Assembly (NCBI GenBank): GCA_014584695.1 | Contig: JACTMI010000028.1 | Span: forward strand, 186,001-250,000 | From: Acidobacteriota bacterium | GTDB lineage: Bacteria > Acidobacteriota > Thermoanaerobaculia > Multivoradales > JAGPDF01 | Reading direction: 5' to 3' | Length of the DNA stretch: 64,000 bases | In this document: positions 27,481 through 35,629 of the stretch, one piece after another | Layout of the letters: every line of letters starts with the position of its first letter | How positions within the stretch are numbered: position 1 is the stretch's first letter | Made by a program: the position numbers and the translations under genes | The notes under the pieces: model-generated | Database searches by the model: none | What the model was told of the DNA's origin: nothing | The model's input: the letters and a program-made list of their open reading frames with translations, nothing else

Positions 27481-28680
27481 GTGAGCCACGATAGGGAAGG
27501 CCGGCCGAGGGGTCAAGCTCGCGCTCAGCCGGGAGCGACCGGGGGGGATGTGGAGCTCGGACGGTTTCTCACCCGGCGGGTGAGCGCGGGAGAGCTCGCC
27601 GCTGGCGAGGCCGCGGTCTCGGTGGCGGGGCGCCGAGTTGCACGGGCCCGCGCGGGTTCGCTCTGCTGGAACGCCGACGTGCCGCTCGGCGGTGGCGAGC
27701 TCTACGATGCAGCCTCCCTAACCAAGCCCTTCGTCGCCACCCTGGCGCTGGTCCTCGATCAGGCGGGAGTGCTGCCGCTGTCGACCCGGATCTCCGACGT
27801 CCTGCCGGCGGCCCGACCCGCGCTCGGCGATCGGACCGCCGAGGATCTCCTGCGCCATCGGTCCGGTCTCAAGGCCTGGTTTCCTCTCGAAGCTCTCGAG
27901 TTGCCGGGCAAGCTGCATGCCGCCCTGCTCGGGTGGTTCGGCGCGCGAGCGCCGCTGGGGGCCCCACCTGGGACCTATAGCGATTTGGGCTTCATTCTCT
28001 GGACGCTGCTCGCCGAAGCGGCAACGGGCGCGAGGCTTGCCGACCTCCTGCTCGCGGAGGTCATCTCGCCGCTCGGGCTCCGCCTCGGCCGGGAAGTCGG
28101 CGAGCCGTCGAGCACCGGGCCGATCCGCCAGGGCCCGGTTCGGCCAGGCGTGCCGAAGGGCATCGTCGAATGTGGGCTGGACGGCGAGCGCGAAGTCGAG
28201 CTGGCCGCCGAACTGGGGATCCGGATCCTCCGGCGGGCCGACGCCAGGTGGCGGGGTGAACCGCAAGACGGCAACGCCCGGTTTCTCGGCGGCGTGCCAG
28301 GGCATGCGGGCCTGTTCGTGACCGTCGAGGCGCTCCTGGTGCTCGGGCACGAATGGCTGGCGCCGGGGACCGTCCTCCGGCCGGAGAGCGTGCGCCGGGC
28401 CCTGGCGGGTCCCGCGGGCCGGCACGCCCTGGGGTGGGCGCGCCGCCGGCGGTCGGGATCGGCGGGTGCCGCTCTTTCTCGGAGCGCCTACGGTCACACC
28501 GGGTTCACTGGCGGCTCGCTCTGGATCGATCCGGAGCGAGGGCTGATTGCAGCGCTGGTGGCCTACCGGCGGACGAGCGCTCTGGACCTCGGCCCGCTGC
28601 GCCGATCCTTCCATCGTCTGGCCGTGCACCTGGCCTCGCCCGGGAGACCGCCAGCGGGCGCGGCTCGCGATCTGCGATAG
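27481..28680 (+). CDS. Beta-lactamase-fold serine hydrolase
   Basis: This 399-residue class C beta-lactamase/DD-peptidase-like protein has the SxxK motif in DAASLTKPFVATL, a YSD version of the second motif in GTYSDLGFILW, and HTG in GHTGFTGGSLW replacing KTG. This family includes esterases, peptidases and beta-lactamases, so the substrate cannot be named. There is no obvious signal peptide with the chosen GTG, suggesting a cytoplasmic enzyme or a wrong start. GTG at 27550, after a run of G, is the alternative. A TAGGCT hexamer 10 nt upstream supports 27481. It leads a thiolase-SDR-DinB set. Confidence 0.75.
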   Translation: MSHDREGRPRGQARAQPGATGGDVELGRFLTRRVSAGELAAGEAAVSVAGRRVARARAGSLCWNADVPLGGGELYDAASLTKPFVATLALVLDQAGVLPLSTRISDVLPAARPALGDRTAEDLLRHRSGLKAWFPLEALELPGKLHAALLGWFGARAPLGAPPGTYSDLGFILWTLLAEAATGARLADLLLAEVISPLGLRLGREVGEPSSTGPIRQGPVRPGVPKGIVECGLDGEREVELAAELGIRILRRADARWRGEPQDGNARFLGGVPGHAGLFVTVEALLVLGHEWLAPGTVLRPESVRRALAGPAGRHALGWARRRRSGSAGAALSRSAYGHTGFTGGSLWIDPERGLIAALVAYRRTSALDLGPLRRSFHRLAVHLASPGRPPAGAARDLR

Positions 28681-28702
28681 CCTTGGCCGGCGACCACAAG
28701 GC

Positions 28703-28736
28703 GGTCCGGCGCGGACCGGATCCCGCCCGAAGGGCG
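28703..28736 (+). terminator. Two small hairpins before the thiolase gene
   Basis: GGTCCG-GCG-CGGACC (28703-28717) and CGCCC-GAA-GGGCG (28724-28736) sit in the 84-nt gap between the serine hydrolase and thiolase genes. There is no T tract. They could attenuate read-through or mark an RNA processing point. Confidence 0.3.
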
Positions 28737-28764
28737 CTGGACGGCCACTCCCGGAGACTTCGAC

Positions 28765-29955
28765 TTGACCCAGATTCTCGATCTCGTCCTGATCGATGGC
28801 GTGCGGACGCCAATGGCGGCGCTCAACGGTCCCTTCGCCGACCTCTCGGCCCTGGAGCTCGGAGCGCGCGCGGCCAAGGCCTTGTTCGAGCGCACCGGCA
28901 TCGACCCCGCGACGGTCGACCACGCGGTGGTCGGCAACGCGCTCCAGACTTCGGGCGACGCGATCTACGGCGCCCGCCACGTGGCGCTCAGGTCCGGTGT
29001 GCCGAAGGAGGTGCCGGCGCTCACCGTCAACCGGCTCTGCGGCTCGGGGATCCAGGCGGTGATCTCCGGCGCCCACATGATCCTCGCCGGCGAGGCGCGC
29101 CTCTGCCTGGTCGGCGGCATGGAGAACATGACGCAGTCGCCGCACGTGCTCTGGGGCGCGCGGCGCGGGCTGCGCCTCGGCCACGCCGAGCTGCAGGACC
29201 TGCTGATGGTGGCGCTGCTCGACACGTACTGCGGCTACTTCATGGCCCAGACCTCGAACAACCTGGCGCGCGACTACGGCATCACCCGGCGGGAGCAGGA
29301 CGAGTACGCGGTCCGCTCGCAGGAGCGCGCCGCGGCGGCGATCGCGGCGGGTCGGCTGGCCGAGGAGATCGTCGCCGTGACCGTGGGCGAGGGCAAGCGG
29401 GCGAAGCTGGTGGAGGCCGACGAGCATCCGCGGCCGGGGACGACGGTCGAGAGCCTGGCCAAGCTGCCGACCGCCTTCGACCCGGAGGGGTTCGTCACCG
29501 GCGGTAATGCCTCCGGCATCGTCGACGGCGCCGCCATGCTGCTGCTGACGACCGAAGAGCGGGCGCGCGAGCTCGGGGCTCGCCCGCTCGGCCGGCTGCT
29601 TTCCTGGGCCGTCGTGGGGGTCGAGCCGTCGCGGATGGGGATCGGTCCCGCGCCGGCGATCGCGGCGGCGCTCGCCAAGGCGGAGCTGACGCTCGGCGAT
29701 CTCGACCTGATCGAGATCAACGAAGCTTTCGCCGGGCAGATCCTGGCGGTGATCCGCGAGATGAAGCTCGACGAGGAGAAGTTGAACGTCAACGGCGGCG
29801 CCATCGCGCTCGGCCACCCGCTTGGTGCCTCCGGGGCGCGGATCACGCTGACGCTGCTCAAGGAGCTGAGGCGGCGAGGGGGCGGGCGCGGCGTCGCTTC
29901 GGCCTGCATCGGCGGCGGTCAGGGGATCGCACTGGTAGTGGAGGCCTGCGCATGA
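28765..29955 (+). CDS. Thiolase family acetyl-CoA acetyltransferase
   Basis: This 396-residue thiolase either joins two acetyl-CoA or cleaves 3-ketoacyl-CoA. The nucleophilic Cys is in NRLCGSGIQA near residue 91. The catalytic His is in GGAIALGHPLGASGAR and the second Cys in SACIGGGQG, so the triad is complete. The start is TTG, with GGAG about 8 nt upstream. Its stop overlaps the following SDR gene by four bases (ATGA). A thiolase beside a ketoacyl-reductase-like SDR suggests beta-oxidation or the early steps of hydroxyacyl-CoA formation; no acyl-CoA dehydrogenase is present. Confidence 0.93.
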   Translation: MTQILDLVLIDGVRTPMAALNGPFADLSALELGARAAKALFERTGIDPATVDHAVVGNALQTSGDAIYGARHVALRSGVPKEVPALTVNRLCGSGIQAVISGAHMILAGEARLCLVGGMENMTQSPHVLWGARRGLRLGHAELQDLLMVALLDTYCGYFMAQTSNNLARDYGITRREQDEYAVRSQERAAAAIAAGRLAEEIVAVTVGEGKRAKLVEADEHPRPGTTVESLAKLPTAFDPEGFVTGGNASGIVDGAAMLLLTTEERARELGARPLGRLLSWAVVGVEPSRMGIGPAPAIAAALAKAELTLGDLDLIEINEAFAGQILAVIREMKLDEEKLNVNGGAIALGHPLGASGARITLTLLKELRRRGGGRGVASACIGGGQGIALVVEACA

Positions 29956-30713
29956 TCGACCTGTCCGGAATGCACGTGCTCGTCACCGGCGGCTCGCGGG
30001 GCATCGGCGCCGCGACCGCGCGGCTGTTCGCCAAGGCGGGAGCGACGGTGATGATCCACTATCGCGAGCGCGAGGAGCGGGCGGCGGCCCTGATCGAGGA
30101 GCTCTACGCCATCTCCAGCCGCGACCACCGGCGCTTCCCCTGCGACTTCATGGAGCCCGCGGAGATCCAGGAGCTGTTCCAGTTCGTCGGCTCGGAGTGG
30201 GGGCGGCTCGACTGCCTGGTCAACAACGCCGGCGTCTGGCTGCACAACCCGCTGTCGCAGTTCGACGAGGAGCGGATGATCGCGACGCTGCGCATCAACG
30301 TGCGCGGGCCGTTCCTGTGCATGATGCACGCGCTGCCCCTGCTGCGGCTGTCGAAGAACGCCTCGGTGGTCAACATCTCCTCGACTGCCGGGCAGCGTGG
30401 CGAGCCCTTCTACAGCCCCTATGCGGCCTCGAAGGGGGCGATGCAGTCGGCGACCAAGGCCTGGGCGGTCGAGCTGGCGCCCGAGATTCGCGTCAACTGC
30501 GTCGCCCCGGGCTGGGTCGACACCGAGATGTCGGCTTCGGCGCTGCGGGACGACCCGGCGGCGCACGATTCGATCGTCGCCCAGATCCCGCTGCACCGGG
30601 TGGCGAGCGCGGAAGACGTGGCCGGACCGATTCTCTTCCTCGCTTCGCCGCTCGCGCGCCACGTCACCGGGGAGATCGTCAACGTCAACGGCGGCTCGGT
30701 CCTCTGCGGATGA
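29952..30713 (+). CDS. Short-chain dehydrogenase/reductase (FabG-like)
   Basis: This 253-residue NAD(P)-dependent reductase has the Rossmann motif TGGSRGIGAATARLF at the N-terminus, NNAGV, and the catalytic Ser/Tyr/Lys in ISSTAGQRGEPFYSPYAASKG. The C-terminal VNVNGGSVLCG is typical of 3-oxoacyl-ACP reductase-like SDRs. Translational coupling to the thiolase suggests the substrate is a 3-oxoacyl thioester or an alcohol from the same pathway. It may equally act on another small hydroxy compound, because SDR substrates are hard to predict. Confidence 0.9.
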   Translation: MIDLSGMHVLVTGGSRGIGAATARLFAKAGATVMIHYREREERAAALIEELYAISSRDHRRFPCDFMEPAEIQELFQFVGSEWGRLDCLVNNAGVWLHNPLSQFDEERMIATLRINVRGPFLCMMHALPLLRLSKNASVVNISSTAGQRGEPFYSPYAASKGAMQSATKAWAVELAPEIRVNCVAPGWVDTEMSASALRDDPAAHDSIVAQIPLHRVASAEDVAGPILFLASPLARHVTGEIVNVNGGSVLCG

Positions 30714-30726
30714 GCCGGGGCTGGGC

Positions 30727-31323
30727 GTGAGCGTCGGCCCGGACCGCCAGGCGCTGCTCGACGAGCTGGATCGTCTCGAGCGGGAGCTCGGGGATCTGGT
30801 CGAGCCGGTCGCCGATTCGAGCTTCGATTGGCAGCCGGACGGCGGGCGCGGCTGGTCGGTGGGGCAGTGCGTGGACCACCTGGCCCGCGCCAATCGCGAA
30901 TATGTTCGGGCTCTGGGTGCGGGGGTCGGGCGGAAGCGCGATTGGCTGGAGCGGCTGGCGACGCGACGGGCGCCGCGAGCGGCCGCGGAGCTCGCGGCTG
31001 GACCCGGGGGGCGCCTCTTCCTGTGGACGCTCGAGCCGCCGCCGCGATTCAAGGTGCCGGCGCCGGGCCGGATCGCGCCGGCGTCGCGCTGCCCGAAGCG
31101 GGAGACGGTCGAGGCGTTCCGAGCCGCCCAGGCAGAGGTGCGCGATCTGGTCCGCGCGACCGCCGGACTGGATCTCCACCGCGTGCGGTTCCCCAACCCG
31201 TTCGCCGGCGGCCTGCCGCTGCTCACCGTGGCGACCGGCCTGCTGGTGATCCCGGCCCACGAGCGGCGGCACCTGCTGCAGATCCGGCGTCTGCTCGCCC
31301 GGCCGGACTACCCCCTGTCCTAG
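30727..31323 (+). CDS. DinB superfamily metal-binding protein
   Basis: This 198-residue four-helix-bundle protein is of the DinB/YfiT type. Likely metal ligands are the His in WSVGQCVDHLARANREY and the two His in PAHERRHLLQIRRLL, the usual three-His set. Some family members are thiol-dependent S-transferases, but many are uncharacterised, so no function is assigned. The GTG start lies 13 nt after the SDR stop. The stop codon overlaps the convergent agmatinase stop within the palindrome CTAG. Confidence 0.8.
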   Translation: MSVGPDRQALLDELDRLERELGDLVEPVADSSFDWQPDGGRGWSVGQCVDHLARANREYVRALGAGVGRKRDWLERLATRRAPRAAAELAAGPGGRLFLWTLEPPPRFKVPAPGRIAPASRCPKRETVEAFRAAQAEVRDLVRATAGLDLHRVRFPNPFAGGLPLLTVATGLLVIPAHERRHLLQIRRLLARPDYPLS

Positions 31324-32198
31324 CTCCGCCGGAAGGCGGTCCAGTAGCCGATCATCTTGTAGGCGATCTTCGCGGCGACGAAGTCCGATGTGGGCTGGCC
31401 GCCCAGCGGAGCGAGCTCGACGACGTCGAGGGCGACCACTCGTTTGGCCTCGAAGAGCCGGCGCAGGAGGCGGAGCGTCGGGTACCAGAGACCGCCACCG
31501 GGCTCGGGCGTGCCCGTCGCCGGCACCAGCGCCGGATCGAAGTAGTCGATGTCGAAAGTAAGGTAGATCTTGTCCGGCAACAGATCGAGCAGCGAGTCGA
31601 AGCGAGCCTCGAGGCCTTCGAGCTCGTGTCCCCAAACGACTGGAATCCGCGCCGTTCTGGCGAACTCCGCCTCGGGCGCGGAGAGCGACCGGATGCCGAG
31701 CGGCAGCGAGGGTACGCCCTCGTCGTAGACGCGGCGCATCACGCTGGCGTGGCTGTAAGGGGTCCCTTCGAACTCCTCGCGCAGGTCGGCGTGGGCGTCG
31801 AACTGGACGATGCCGATCGGGCCGTGGACCGATTTCGCCGCGCGCACCGGGGCGATGGTCAAGCTGTGCTCGCCGCCCAGGGTCACCAGCAGCTTGCCCG
31901 CCTCGAGGTGGCGCCGGCACTCGGCTTCGAGCTCGGCCATGGCGGCCGCCATGTCGAAGGCTTCGGGGAGGAACGGGGGCTCGGTGGCGATGCCGGCCTC
32001 GGCCGGTTCGGCGCCGAGCTCTTCGTCCCAGAGCTCCATCGACTGGGAGGCGCGCAGGATGGCGGCGGGGCCGGCAGCGGTCCCCTTGCAGTACGAGGTG
32101 GTCCGCTCGAAGGGTACCGGCAGCACGACGATCGGGCTGGTCACGTAGGTCGAGAGAGCGGGTGGCAGGAGTCCGAAATTGGTGGGCAGGTTGGGCAT
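31320..32198 (-). CDS. speB: Agmatinase / arginase family ureohydrolase
   Basis: This 292-residue binuclear manganese enzyme most likely hydrolyses agmatine to putrescine and urea. All metal-binding blocks are present: GGEHSLTI, QFDAHADLR and TFDIDYFDPA. The length and the N-terminal VLPVPFERTTSYCKGTAAGP fit agmatinase better than arginase. The gene has its own likely promoter, with the ATG 9 nt after the -10 and no Shine-Dalgarno. No other polyamine gene is near. Confidence 0.9.
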   Translation of the reverse strand: MPNLPTNFGLLPPALSTYVTSPIVVLPVPFERTTSYCKGTAAGPAAILRASQSMELWDEELGAEPAEAGIATEPPFLPEAFDMAAAMAELEAECRRHLEAGKLLVTLGGEHSLTIAPVRAAKSVHGPIGIVQFDAHADLREEFEGTPYSHASVMRRVYDEGVPSLPLGIRSLSAPEAEFARTARIPVVWGHELEGLEARFDSLLDLLPDKIYLTFDIDYFDPALVPATGTPEPGGGLWYPTLRLLRRLFEAKRVVALDVVELAPLGGQPTSDFVAAKIAYKMIGYWTAFRRS

Positions 32199-32207
32199 GG
32201 CGGCGGC

Positions 32208-32237
32208 TTTCTAGCAGGGGGGCTCGGGAGCGGTCAA
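32208..32237 (-). promoter_or_regulatory. Agmatinase promoter, probably leaderless
   Basis: On the minus strand TTGACC (32232-32237) is followed after 18 nt by TAGAAA (32208-32213), extended by TGC just upstream. The -10 ends 9 nt before the ATG at 32198, leaving room for a leader of only a base or two. Confidence 0.55.
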
Positions 32238-32285
32238 TCGAAGTGGACGGGAACTGGGAGGGCGGCGATTAGGACCGAGCGAGTC

Positions 32286-32879
32286 TCAGGGTCGGGCGAG
32301 GAGACGGGTCCAGAGGGAGAGGCGGGCGGCTCGCTCGACCGTTTCGAGCAGATCGGCGGCGGTGAGCGGATCGGAGCCGACGGCAACGGCACCGTGGCGA
32401 TCCAGCAGCACGACGTCGTGCCCGGCGGCGAGCAGGGGCGCGACGCTGGCGCCGACCGCCGGGCTTCCGGGCTCGGCGAACGGAGCAACCGGCACGATCG
32501 CGCCGAGCGCGAAGCCCGTTTCGGGCACCGTGATCTCGAGCGGCCGACCGGCCAGGACGTGCGCCAGGGCGGCGAGCGGGTGGGCGTGCACCACGGCGTC
32601 GATCTCCGGCCGCGCGGCGTAGGCCGCGAGGTGGAGCGCGAGCTCGCTCGACGGCGATCCGGCGGCCCCCGCCAGAGGCCGGCCCTCGAGGTCGACCGCG
32701 ACGAGATCGTCCGGCGCGAGGTCGCGCTTGCTCCGACCGGCAGGGGTGACCAGCAGGCGGCCGGTTCCCGCGCGGGCGCTGACGTTGCCCTCCCTCCCGC
32801 CGATCAGCTCGCGCTCCCAGAGCAGCCGACAGACCCGGACGATCGCCGCGCGGAGGTCACCCTCGTCTTCCACGGTCAT
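32286..32879 (-). CDS. Class II aldolase/adducin family protein
   Basis: This 197-residue zinc-dependent protein is related to fuculose-phosphate aldolase and methylthioribulose-phosphate dehydratase. Visible signatures are GREGNVSAR, VTPAGRSKRDL, the catalytic-type Glu in PSSELALHLAAY, and the metal-binding HAHPLAALA; a third His lies in LDRHGAVAVG. The sugar substrate is not predictable. The ATG at 32879 has GGAG 7 nt upstream. It lies 87 nt before agmatinase on the same strand, but agmatinase seems to have its own promoter. Confidence 0.85.
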   Translation of the reverse strand: MTVEDEGDLRAAIVRVCRLLWERELIGGREGNVSARAGTGRLLVTPAGRSKRDLAPDDLVAVDLEGRPLAGAAGSPSSELALHLAAYAARPEIDAVVHAHPLAALAHVLAGRPLEITVPETGFALGAIVPVAPFAEPGSPAVGASVAPLLAAGHDVVLLDRHGAVAVGSDPLTAADLLETVERAARLSLWTRLLARP

Positions 32880-32912
32880 GATTCTCTCCGATCCAAGCCC
32901 CGCGCCGCGTCG

Positions 32913-32971
32913 AGGTGCCAGCCGATTGCCGTCCAGGTGCCAGCTGCCGTCCAGGTGCCAGCCGATTCCCG
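32913..32971. repeat. Direct repeats of AGGTGCCAGC, left cluster
   Basis: AGGTGCCAGC occurs three times in tandem, at 32913-32922, 32935-32944 and 32953-32962. The repeat units are about 18-22 nt; the middle unit looks like the first with four bases deleted. Inverted copies occur about 1 kb away at 33978-34020, on the far side of a methyltransferase gene and a gene relic. Confidence 0.6.
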
Positions 32972-32999
32972 CGCCCCTCGGGCCACCCGCGTCCGCCCT

Positions 33000-33632
33000 T
33001 CAGGCGGGTTCGGCGACCCCCCGGAAGTTGTAGCTCGCCGGCCGCCAGCCGCGCAGGTAGCGGGCCTCCAACGCGACCACCCGGAAGCCGCCGCGTTGGA
33101 GCAGGTCGGGGACTGGCCGGCCCAGATGGCAGCCTCCCGAGAACAGCCCCCAGAGGGGATCCAACCGCCGCTGCCACCGGCGCACCCGCTCCTCGGGCGC
33201 GGCGCCGTGCTCGCAGAAGAGCAGCCGCCCGCCGGGCCGCAGCACGCGCCGCATCTCGGCGATGGCGCTCGCGGCGTCGGGAACCGTACAGAGGGTGTAG
33301 GTGACGACTACGCAGTCGACCGACCGCGCCTCGAGCGGCATCCGCTCGGCCCTTTCGGCGAGCCGCTCGACGGGCACCGCGCTGGCCGCGATCCGTCGCC
33401 GCGCCAGCGTCCACATACCGTCCCCGGGCTCGAGCGCCAGCAACCGGTCGACGCGGTCCGGGTCGTAGAAGGCGAGGTTCAGACCGGTCCCGAACCCGAC
33501 CTCGAGCACAACCCCCGCCGCCGCGGGCACTACGCCCTGCCGCTGCCGCAGCTGCTGGCGGCGGCCACAAGTGAAGTCCACCGCCCGCGGCAGGACGAAG
33601 CGGTCGTAGAAACGAGACAGCGCTCCAGCCAC
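33000..33632 (-). CDS. Class I SAM-dependent methyltransferase
   Basis: This ~210-residue methyltransferase begins RFYDRFVLPRAVDF. It has the SAM-binding loop VLEVGFGTGLNLAFY, an acidic residue in LALEPGDGMW, and a post-I motif region VDCVVVTYTLCTVPD. The pattern is that of UbiE/METTL7-like enzymes acting on lipids or small molecules. The start is uncertain: GTG at 33632 gives a normal N-terminus but has no Shine-Dalgarno, and the frame remains open beyond it. The gene diverges from a broken sterol-desaturase-like gene, and short inverted repeats flank the pair. Confidence 0.85.
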   Translation of the reverse strand: MAGALSRFYDRFVLPRAVDFTCGRRQQLRQRQGVVPAAAGVVLEVGFGTGLNLAFYDPDRVDRLLALEPGDGMWTLARRRIAASAVPVERLAERAERMPLEARSVDCVVVTYTLCTVPDAASAIAEMRRVLRPGGRLLFCEHGAAPEERVRRWQRRLDPLWGLFSGGCHLGRPVPDLLQRGGFRVVALEARYLRGWRPASYNFRGVAEPA

Positions 33633-33734
33633 GGCAGGAGCGTATCGCGGCGGTGCGTCCAGCAAGTCACCGAACGAACGCGCGGGTCGCAGCGAGAACA
33701 GGCGGTCGCTGGTCCGAGCTCCGACGAGCGGCGG

Positions 33735-33962
33735 GAGCGGCGGCGGCTCAATCGGCTGAGCGACTCGCTGAACGATCTCGCCTGCGGGACGATCCAGCAG
33801 GTGGTCGGCGTGTTCGCCGAGACGGCGCTCTTCGCCGGCTACGAGCTGATCTGCGAGCGTTTCGCGCTGTTCGAGCTCGATGGCTCGGCTTGGCCGGTCT
33901 GGTTCGCCGGTTTGCTCGGTGTCGACTTCTGCTACTACTGGTTCCACCGCGCCAGCTATTAG
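33735..33962 (+). pseudogene. Fragment of a sterol desaturase/fatty acid hydroxylase gene
   Basis: About 75 codons read RLNRLSDSLNDLACG, then QQVVGVFAETALFAGYE and GVDFCYYWFHRASY, followed at once by TAG. This is the segment just before the first His box of the sterol desaturase/fatty acid hydroxylase superfamily; the box would normally continue HRxSH. The N-terminal membrane helix is missing upstream and all later His boxes are missing downstream. The last residue is Tyr where His is expected. The break coincides with a GCTGGCACCT repeat 16 nt later. It cannot be functional and is best read as a relic of a deletion or replacement. Confidence 0.7.
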
Positions 33963-33977
33963 GAGCCCGCCCATTTG

Positions 33978-34038
33978 GCTGGCACCTGAGGCGGCAGGTC
34001 GGAGAACTCAGCTGGCACCCGGTGCCGTACCCGGTGCC
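33978..34038. repeat. Inverted copies of the GGTGCCAGC repeat, right cluster
   Basis: GCTGGCACCT (33978-33987) is the exact reverse complement of the left-cluster unit. GCTGGCACCC (34011-34020) follows, then two GGTGCC words around GTACCC. The remaining DNA up to the sirtuin start at 34169 shows no gene. Confidence 0.55.
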
Positions 34039-34168
34039 GATGATCGCTTCCGAGACTCCGCCAAGATCCATTCCTTGCAGCAGTTGCGCTGGTTCTTGTC
34101 GCGCTGCCGCGGCCTCGACTTGGAGCTCGCCGTCGCCGTCAGAGGCGGCGGCGGGGGAGAATGCGGGC

Positions 34169-34903
34169 GTGAGCGGCGAGCGGCCGAGGGTGGTGGTCTT
34201 CACGGGCGCGGGGGTCTCCCAGGAGTCCGGGATTCCTACCTTCCGGGACCCGGGGGGCCTCTGGGAGAGCTTCCGGCCGGAGGATCTCGCCTCACCCGAG
34301 GCGTTCGCGGCGCGGCCGGCGGTGGTCTGGAGGTGGTACCGCTGGCGTTTCGAGAGGATCCGCGCCGCCCGGCCCAACGCCGCCCACGAAGCGATCGCGA
34401 GCTGGCAGGACCGTTTCCCGTCTCTCCTCGTCGTGACTCAGAACGTCGACCGCCTCCACCAGCGCGCGGGGAGCCGCGACGTGGTGGAGCTGCACGGCGA
34501 CATCTGGACCGCGCGCTGTGCGCGCTGTGGAGAGGAGACGGTGATGGAGCGAGCGATCGAGCGGGGAGTCGAGCGGGCGGAGGAGCCGCCGCGCTGCGAG
34601 TGCGGCGGGCCGATGCGCCCCAACGTGGTCTGGTTCGGTGAGGGGCTTCCGCCGGCGGCCTGGCAGAGAGGTTTCGACGCGGCGCTCCACTGCGATCTGC
34701 TCGTCGTCGTCGGCACTTCGGCGCAGGTCTATCCGGCGGCCGGCCTGATCGAGATCGCGGCGCGGCGTGGCGCCGGGGTGATCGAGGTCAATCGCGAGGA
34801 GACGGCGCTCTCGGCGCTGGCGACGCGGGTCCACCGCGGCGCCGCCGCGGAGATCCTGCCGCAGCTGGGTCCGGAGCTCGCGGCGTGGCGCTGCCGCAGC
34901 TGA
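34169..34903 (+). CDS. Sir2 family NAD-dependent protein deacylase
   Basis: This 244-residue sirtuin removes acyl groups from lysines using NAD+. Motifs in order are VVVFTGAGVSQESGIPTFR, TQNVDRLHQRAG, the catalytic His in VELHGDIW, a zinc site of two Cys pairs (CARCGEE and CECGG), and VVVGTSAQVYPAAG. The class III YxxR desuccinylase pair may be represented by WRWYRWRFER, which is tentative. GTG at 34169 is chosen because GGGGGAG lies about 10 nt upstream and the family starts here. It overlaps radC by 19 nt. Confidence 0.93.
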   Translation: MSGERPRVVVFTGAGVSQESGIPTFRDPGGLWESFRPEDLASPEAFAARPAVVWRWYRWRFERIRAARPNAAHEAIASWQDRFPSLLVVTQNVDRLHQRAGSRDVVELHGDIWTARCARCGEETVMERAIERGVERAEEPPRCECGGPMRPNVVWFGEGLPPAAWQRGFDAALHCDLLVVVGTSAQVYPAAGLIEIAARRGAGVIEVNREETALSALATRVHRGAAAEILPQLGPELAAWRCRS

Positions 34904-35571
34904 TCCGTGAGCTGCCGGCCGACGAGCGGCCGCGCGAGCGCCTGCTCGCCCAGGGGCCACGGGCGCTGGGCGACGCCGAGCTGGTGGCGGTGCTGCTGCG
35001 CACCGGGCGTCCTGGGGCGTCCGCTCTCGAGGTGGCGCGCGAGACGCTCGCCGCCGTCGGGGGGCTTTCCGGGCTCGCGGCCTCCGGCGCGCCGGCGCTG
35101 CTGCGCAAGGGGTTGGGCGGCGCCAAGGCCGCGGCGCTCCTGGCCGCGGCCGAAGTGGGGCGGCGCTTGGCGCGCGCCGAGTCGATCGAGCGCGCGCCGC
35201 TCGCTCACCCGGCAGCGGTCGCCAGCTACCTCTCGCTGCGTTACTCCGTCCGCGACCAGGAGGTCATGGGGGCTCTCTATCTCGACACCCGCAACCGGCT
35301 GGTGGCCGAACGAGAGCTCTATCGGGGGACCCTGAATCGCGCCGCGGTCGAGCCCCGACAGATCCTGAAAGAGGGCCTGCTCCATGGGGCCGCCGGTTGC
35401 CTGCTCTTCCACACCCATCCGAGCGGTGATCCCTCTCCCTCGGCCGAAGACCTGGCCTTCACGCGCCGGATGGCCGAGGCTGGAGAGGTGGTCGGCATCC
35501 GCCTGGTGGATCACTTGATTCTGGGCGGCGTCGGTCGCTGGCTTTCGCTGCGCGAGCGGGGCGCGTGGTAG
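34885..35571 (+). CDS. radC: RadC/JAB-type protein
   Basis: This 228-residue protein has an N-terminal helix-hairpin-helix region (RPRERLLAQGPRALGDAELVAVLLRTG) and a C-terminal JAMM metalloprotease-like domain with FHTHPSGDPSPSAED. Despite its name the function is unresolved; the original repair role was not confirmed. The GTG start lies within the sirtuin gene, giving 19 nt of overlap. The N-terminal sequence matches the family start well. Confidence 0.95.
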   Translation: MALPQLIRELPADERPRERLLAQGPRALGDAELVAVLLRTGRPGASALEVARETLAAVGGLSGLAASGAPALLRKGLGGAKAAALLAAAEVGRRLARAESIERAPLAHPAAVASYLSLRYSVRDQEVMGALYLDTRNRLVAERELYRGTLNRAAVEPRQILKEGLLHGAAGCLLFHTHPSGDPSPSAEDLAFTRRMAEAGEVVGIRLVDHLILGGVGRWLSLRERGAW

Positions 35572-35629
35572 GTTGCGCGGCCCAGCGGCAGGTCGGGCGG
35601 CCGCCGCGACAGTGGGGAGATGAAGCTGC

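Noticed and set aside
30828-33962. 1044-codon plus-strand open frame
   Set aside because: It runs antisense through agmatinase, aldolase and methyltransferase. Only its last ~75 codons resemble a protein (the desaturase relic).
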